Shown piece after piece: positions 57,697-64,000 of a DNA stretch of 64,000 nucleotides. Under the pieces are notes generated by a model. That model saw nothing but the letters and a program-made list of their open reading frames with translations. It was not told the DNA's origin and did no database searches. The position numbers and the translations under genes were made by a program. Source of the DNA: Ampelocalamus luodianensis (taxonomy: Eukaryota; Streptophyta; Magnoliopsida; Poales; Poaceae); assembly GCA_036346255.1 (NCBI GenBank), contig CM070633.1, positions 10,974,001 to 11,038,000 on the forward strand, in the 5' to 3' direction. Position 1 is the stretch's first letter. Each line of letters starts with the position of its first letter.

Positions 57697-57877
57697 ATGT
57701 TTCCAATACCTGGGGTACCCACAGCAATAATGCTACTTGGTGCTACATCACCTCTTGCTCGCCGCACACCACTTCCCGCTCGCTCTTGGGCGGATGAGGT
57801 TGAAGAAGATGAAGAGAACAACTACGTCGCTGATACGGAACTTGAAGGTTCCGAAGATCGTGATCACCAACGACTCC
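57697..57877 (+). pseudogene. X-related gypsy gag, N-terminal exon-like piece before W
   Basis: Encodes ARRTPLPARSWADEVEEDEE and EGSEDRDHQRL, matching the start of X gag. Interrupted by solo LTR W after codon CTC; the frame resumes at 60130-60134 across the target duplication ACTCC. No LTR or primer-binding site is found upstream, so the element's 5' end is missing. Confidence 0.85.
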
Positions 57878-60129
57878 TGTAACACCCCTGCCCGACATGA
57901 GCCTCGAATACTACTGAAGAAGACATTAATAAAGCTAAACTAGAATAATCTGCTAAATTTCGGCAGAACCTCCGTTGTATGGTTAGCTATACGGAGGTTC
58001 CCAAAAGATAAAAGTATAACATAACTAAATAATCCAACCTCTAATATCATATATAAGCATTGAAAAATATGATATTCAGCTAGGACACATTCAAGATAAC
58101 CAAAGTACGTTTCTCATCATTATTACAAATAACCTCGATGCATAAGGCCTAATCATCATCATCTCTTAAGCAGTTCGCCTAATTATTAATGGACACTCTA
58201 AAAGAATTAGTCAACTTGAAAATATGCGTGGCAGTGTGTGACTCCAACTCAAGTCTACTCCCTCCCATGCATGCCATTTTTGCAAAAGGTACCTAAAACA
58301 CAACAAAAGCAAGAGTGAGCCCAAAGACTCAGCAAGTACCAAAAAGAATCATTAACCTCACAATTACAGCAACAACATTCAAACCCAAAACTTTACTCGG
58401 AAACATAGCTCATGATGTATGAATGCAAATATGCAATGCATCTTTTCTCTTCCACTCTTTTTTCGCATTTTACCGGTAATGCGAGATATGCGACCGTCGC
58501 TGCATACCATGCATGTGCTCGCAAACGCAAGGACCAATTGCCCAATACTCCGCAAGTAAAGGGGACCTCAAGCCCACACTCCACAAGTGTGGGGACCAAA
58601 AGCCCATCATTTTCCTGATGGGGACCTCTTTACAATGCCCATATTCCACGAATGTGGGGACCTCATGCCCGTCATCTACATGACGGGGACCTCGAATATG
58701 CATACCTGGTCACCACGTGACCAAGTCTTATGTATGCTCTCATGGTGCACATGAACAATTACAATTTCGCAGTAATCATGAATAGCATCAACATCATACA
58801 TGAGTAACAATCATTCATATCATAAGCATTTACCATCTTTAATCAACATATCACACTATCAACCAAGCATAGCTAATATGTATCAAAACACTAGCACTCA
58901 CTGTCAAACAATTCATAATTACTCTATCAAACAGAGTACTTACCTTAACCGCGTGAGAACAGAGGATGTGAAGAGGGTGCTGCCTCCGAGACTAGTTCCC
59001 CACATAAATTCATTTAAAAGAATACTAAGACAATAGTAATGTACCACACAAACTATAAAAGCAAACACGAACTTGCAATAGTTCTTTTAACGCGAACCCA
59101 ACTCCAATTCTTAGATGTTGTTCTGTCCCCTCTACGGACAGTCGCGTTCTAAAATTTATATCTTCTAGTCCAGGAATCCAAATGAGGTGTTCTTGGACTT
59201 CATTGAAAGGATATCAATTTCCCCAACTAAACTTAGTTGGTGGGCCTTCCTGATTCGGTCATCTAATATTCTTATCATGCTAATTAACAGAACATTGATT
59301 TCACGTCATGTTCTCTGGACAGTACACTAAAACTACCATACCTTTCAGCTTGTTTCTCCCAAATTCACGTTCTTGGGCTTCCCTGAAAGCTACAACAATT
59401 ATCTACAACTTTCGTTATACTAAGGTCCTCTAATTTTTCCTTTAACTGATCGCTCAAGTCAGATTACTAAAACCTGTCAGAGTACTGACAGATTCGCAGA
59501 ACAGTCACACTAATAAATTCATAACTTCTGCTACAGAGGTCCAAATAATGCGATCTAACACTTCATCGCAAGATATTGACATCCTCTACAATACTCTAGG
59601 AGATGTCCAGAACTGAATCCGCACTTAACTACATCAAAACGACTGTCTAACGAAATCTGTCCTGAGTAGACCATAATACCGACATTGCTACAACAATTAA
59701 ATATGCATCTAATCGGAGGGAAACCGGGGTTACCCTTGACGAACCGCTATAGACCATGATGCAGCCCACGAACCTTCCCCTTCCCTCTCTTCTTCCCTTC
59801 TCCCTTCTCCTTCTTCTTCCTTTTTCTTGGCCGGCCACCACAGTGAAGAGGCACCGGAGGAAAGGGGGCACCACCATGGAGGAGAGGGGTTGCTACAGTA
59901 GCCGTGCTACAGTGGCAGCGGTGGTACTGTAGCACCCTAGGGTTCCCCCTCCTTCTTTAGTTGGTTTCTGGTTTCCTCATGGGCCATGGGCCACTATGCC
60001 TATTTTTCCCCCGCTTGACTATGGGCTGCGTGGTCCATTCCTCTCTCAATTTCTGATTTTTCTCTTTTAATTATCTTAATTCCCTCTCTAATTTTTATTG
60101 CATCCACTAACGACAAACGGGATATTACA
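57878..60129 (-). repeat. Solo LTR W
   Basis: + strand TGTAACACCCC ... GGGATATTACA, 2252 bp, flanked by ACTCC (57873-57877 and 60130-60134). Minus-strand orientation as in Z. No internal domain. Stem-loop array at 58464-58724, TGCTACAGTA motifs near 59890-59935. Confidence 0.93.
58464..58724. repeat. Stem-loop array in W
   Basis: CGCATT/AATGCG; GCGAC/GTCGC; two weakened stems (58510-58530, 58540-58565); CCCACACT/AGTGTGGG; CCCATCA/TGATGGG; CCCATATT/AATGTGGG (one wobble); CCCGTCA/TGACGGG; TGGTCA/TGACCA. Each of the four strong middle stems is followed by GGACC. Confidence 0.92.
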
Positions 60130-62326
60130 ACTCCGCCATAATCGACGAGGTATGGGTAGAAATCAGTGAGAGGTACGTGATGATGCATTAGTTAAAATCA
60201 AGTTTACAATGCATTCTTTCGCAGGCAAATATGATTTTGATGCCTATCTTAATTGGGAATTAGCAATAGAACAAAAGATTGCATGCTATAATTTCCCTGA
60301 AAATAGAAAGATTAGATCCGCCACTAGTGAATTTACTAATTTTGCATTAATTTAGTGGAAGGAAGATTGTAGACATGATAATGTACCTCGAACTTGGGAA
60401 GCTATGAAACAAATCATGAGAGCTAGGTTTGTTCCTTCATATTACACACATGATTTGTTAAATAACCTACAACACTTAAGGCAAGGTAGTAAAACTGTTG
60501 AGGACTACTACCAAAAATTAAAAAATGGTTTATTACGATGTGGATTAGAAGAAACTGAAGATGCAAAGATGGTTAGATTTGCAGGAAGACTTAACCGTGA
60601 AATTCAGGACATTCTTGACTATAATGAATACAACTCTATCACTCGATTGTTTCATCTTGCGTGTAAAGCTAAAAGGGAAGTATAGGGAAGGCAATCCAGG
60701 ACAAGTGGAAATTTTGGAGGTTCCTCTTCAGGCCGACCGAACCAAATGCAAGTCAGGGCGCCACCTTTCACCCCTAGCCGAGGCACTTCTTCCTCAAGCC
60801 GTGGGCGCCTCGCAACTTCATCCACTCCCTCACGTGCTCCCGAAGCAAGCAAGTCCACCACGGAGCAAGCTCCTACAAAAAGTACTTCTTCAGTAGCTTC
60901 CACAGGGTGATCAAGAGATGTGCAATGTCATTGTTGCAAAGGTTTTGGGCATTTGATGCATGATTGTCCAAGTCAGAGAGCTCTCATTGTGAAAGATAAT
61001 GGTGAGTACAGTTCAGCTGGTGATATTGAAGAAGAATATGCTTTGGTTGCAATTGACCCTGAAGGTGATGAGCATGGCACTAACCATGAAGAAGAGGAGC
61101 ATTTGGGCACCGAGATCTCTGATAAGTTCCTGAGCATCATCGTGAAGCGTGTGCTAAGTGCTCAAATGGAGCGTGCTGAACATAACCAATGCCACAACTT
61201 GTTCCAAACTAAGTTCATCATCAAGGAGCGTTCGTATAGGGTTATTGTTGATGGTGGGAGTTGCAACAACCTTACTAGCTTGGACATGGTCGAGAAGCTA
61301 GGCTTGACCACAAATCAGCACCTGCGTCCTTACTACATCCAATGTTTCAATTCATGTAGTAAGTTGAAGGTAACTCAAGTAGTGAGAGTGCATTTCTCTA
61401 TTGGTTCATATCATAATTATGCTGATTGCGATGTCGTACCTATACAAGCATGCTCCTTGTTGTTAGGTAGACCTTGACAATATGATAGAGATACCATTCA
61501 TCATGGTAGGACTAATCAATACACTCTCATATCTAAAGGAAAGAAAATTGTTTTGTTTCCAATGTCTCCTATTGCAATTTCAAAAGATGAACTAAAAAGA
61601 GCTGAGAGAAAACATCAAGAGAAGAGAAAAAGTGAAAATCAGATTGTAGCTAAAGAACTTGCTCAACCTAAGAAGAAAGAATCTAGTGCTAAGAATGCTG
61701 AAATTAAATTGAAAGGTGTTGTTATGTTAGCTACTAAATCTGATTTGAATGAGATGGAAGCAAATAATTCTGAGTGCTACGCTTTGATTTGCAAAGAGGC
61801 TTTGTTTTCATTTGAGGATATGCCTACTTCTTTGCCTCCTACTATTGCAAACATTTTGTAAGAATATGAGGATGTGTTCCTAGCTGAGGTACCCCTAGGT
61901 CTGTCACCAATTAGGGGAATTAAGTATCAAATTGATTTGATCCCGGGAGCTACTTTGCCAAACCGTGCGCCATATAGGACCAACTCGGAGGAGACTAAGG
62001 AAATTCAACGTCAAGTGCAAGACTTGCTTGACAAAGGGTGCATACGCAAAAGCCTTAGTCCATGTGCTCTTTCTCTGATTTTAGTTTCGAAGAAAGATGG
62101 GTCATAGTGTATGTGTGTTGATTGTAAAGCTATTAATAATATAACTATTAGATATCGTCATTCTATTCCTAGGCTAGATGATATGCTATATGAATTAAAT
62201 GGCTCTACTATTTTCTCTAAAGTAGACTTGCGTAGTGGTTACAAACAGATTAGAATGAAACTTGGTGATCAAAGAAAGACAGCGTTTAAAACTAAATTTG
62301 GGTTGTATGAATGGTTAGTCATGCCT
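60130..62326 (+). pseudogene. X-related gypsy gag-protease-RT, truncated in RT
   Basis: Continues gag from 57877: RHNRRGMGRNQ, GKYDFDAYLNWELAIEQK, PRTWEAMKQIMRARFVPSYY, EDYYQKLKNGLLRCG. Zinc knuckle CHCCKGFGHLMHDC near 60923-60964, protease VIVDGGSCNNL near 61243-61275. RT begins after 61862 (EYEDVFLAEVP, LLDKGCIRKSLSPCA, FSKVDLRSGYKQIRMKLGDQ, TKFGLYEWLVMP) and is cut at 62326 by LTR T3 before the active-site Asp pair. Seven in-frame stops: 60167, 60353, 60683, 60908, 61475, 61859, 62105. It is the autonomous-type relative of X. Confidence 0.92.
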
Positions 62327-64000
62327 TGTAACATCCCAAATTAGGGTTTATGTTTCAAATGTAATATTATGAGGATAAATTAAAACTTTTGATGCCTCAT
62401 GAAGTCACTTGGAAATTTTCTAAAATTTTCCCCTAGCAATTCCTATTTCCTAGAACAATGTTTCTTTTGATGGAAGTTGTTGTCAATAAAAATTTTCAAC
62501 CCTAATCTTGTGATCATCCTCTAGAAATATTTTTTCCTATCTTCTTGACCATCCTAGTGACCTCTCTGCAAGATCTCATAATTTTTAGATTTTGTTTGCT
62601 ATTTCAAAAGTGCAAGTCAAACCAGTTTGAATTCCGGTCAAACCCCTAGGGCAGCAACTTGTGAATTTTCTGCAGAACAATGCAGTGCATAAAAATTTTT
62701 GGAAAAAATACACAAGGTTTTTATCTGTTCCAGGAAGTTCCCATAAACATTTCAGAATTTTTGGAGCTTCGGAGCTACCTCTAAAAATTCCCTATCTTCT
62801 CAGCCTTATAAAACCAAAACCTGAAATCACTATTCATCAAGCTCGAACCCGAGCCCGACTCGAGTCCGACCGCGCCTCCCGGCTCGACCGCACCGCCTAG
62901 CTGCACCGTGCCGAACCCAGCGCTCACCGACCGTCCGATGCGGATCGTGCGGCCCACACGAATTGATCTGATCGGACTTCCGAATACCATTTTAGATCTG
63001 AGCCGTCCAATCAAGATCGTGCGGCCCTTGTGGAACCACTTGAACACAGTAGCGCGCGCGCTGCTTTGTTTCGCTGATGAGGTGGGCCAGCGCTGTCAGC
63101 CCCTTCTTCTTCCTCGGGCAGGAGCGAGCAGAGCTCGAGCTCCACGCGGCCGCGCCGCTCTGAGCTGCTCCGTCACCTCCGTGACCGCACCGCGTCCGTT
63201 GGCCATTCCCAGGGCTTCGCCAGTTCACGCCGCCTCCACTCCATCACTTTCCCTGGGATAATACCCCCTCCATGCCTCTCGATTCCTCACTTCTCCTCTT
63301 TTTGGCAGAGGAGAGGGAAGCTCTCAGCTGCTCCATTCTTTGGTAAGATCCAACTGGGTGGTTCCTCTCTGCTCTTTGATCTTTGGCCTTTCCATTTTTG
63401 CTAATCTCAGCTCCTGTGTTTGCTTGTAGCTCTTGGTTCCACTTCGTGCTCTCGGCATTTCCAGAGCGTGCACCCGAGGCCGCCGCTGTGCCATCTTCTC
63501 CTCAGGTGAGTTTTCCTCTCCCTTAAGTGCATCACCATGCGCCTTTCGGTCTAAGGAGGAGAACCCCTCAATCAAGTTTACGTTTCGGTCGCAGGAGTTC
63601 TCGGGATTTGAGTTGTCCCCATTTTCGGCCGCCTGTGCCCCTTCTTCTCCGGCGGCGATACGGTGAGCCTTTCCCTGATTCCTTGCGCTGTGACCATCAC
63701 CGTGACTCCCTCTAGCGGTCCCAATCTCTAATTTCCTTTTTCCTTGCTCAGGTTGAGTTCCCCTCGGTAGCACCATCGCCGCCGCGGTTCTTCGTCGCCA
63801 GCTCAACTCCAGCAACCTCTCCACCTCCGGGTCATCGTGGTAAGATCACTGGACCCCTCTATTGCCTATGCGTGCGCTATTTGGCCGCGGGTGCCTCTTA
63901 TCCGTGTTGTGCCATGTTGGTCGTAGCGTCACCTCCGCTCCGCTGTGTCGCACCACCGCTACCGGCCACCATCGAGGTCGCCGCAACCACCCAGTTGTGC
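62327..64000 (+). repeat. LTR T3 (gypsy), runs off window
   Basis: Starts TGTAACATCCCAAATTAGGG exactly where RT of the X relative is broken. TATA box TATAAAA at 62807-62813. GC-rich afterwards with CTCCTCAGGTGAG-like phrases; no coding frame is supported. The TGTAACATCCC start and layout resemble T2, but the body differs. Only the first 1.67 kb is visible. Confidence 0.75.

Noticed and set aside
62908..63824. GC-rich frames near the window end
   Set aside because: They follow a TATA box in LTR T3 and overlap on both strands; no domain recognised.

Overview
This window is plant nuclear DNA made almost wholly of LTR retrotransposons, many nested in one another. No host gene, rRNA, tRNA or CRISPR array is supported. 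The families (Ty3/gypsy Tat lineage with an extra RNase H, chromodomain-bearing Tekay-like gypsy elements with 3-4 kb LTRs, a gypsy family with DGGS-type protease, and a copia element whose LTR starts with the ATATGCCCTAGAGGCAAT motif of Angela-type elements) point to an angiosperm, most likely a monocot. The species cannot be named from sequence alone.

Layout, left to right. 1-5439: minus-strand Tat gypsy element with its 5' LTR, inserted in a copia element whose RT/RNase H and 3' LTR follow (5440-8863). 8864-10122: unassigned, with small repeat debris. 10123-16758: Tekay-like element with a minus-strand 3' LTR and integrase, whose gag-to-RNase H part lies in the opposite orientation, suggesting an internal inversion. 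16759-17770: leader of another element. 17771-23397: Angela-like copia, cut off inside RT. 23398-31977: tandem array of Tekay-like LTR and integrase pieces (called T1), three integrase copies, ending in about 3 kb of LTR. T1's LTR tail is interrupted by a second LTR family (T2), seen partly at 31978-32613 and fully as a solo LTR at 53573-57538 with target duplication GTACG.

Inside T2 sits X (32614-53494), a minus-strand gypsy element with an intact 714-codon gag-protease frame and no reverse transcriptase or integrase. Inside X sits Y (37148-52875, target duplication ACGAC), with young-looking LTRs and a 4.1 kb interior that is essentially non-coding. Inside Y's 5' LTR sits Z (37684-44873), a decayed minus-strand chromovirus lacking RT. 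To the right is a relative of X that keeps its RT (57697-62326). It is interrupted by solo LTR W (57878-60129, target duplication ACTCC) and then cut by another LTR (T3) that runs off the window end.

Insertion order read from nesting: T1, then T2, then X, then Y, then Z; W and T3 are younger than the X relative. The most unusual signal is the repeated presence in LTRs of clustered short palindromes whose arms change in sequence but keep pairing. The clearest case is an 8-9 stem-loop array shared by Y, Z and W. X (gag-protease only) and Y (non-coding interior) look like non-autonomous elements that would need proteins from relatives.
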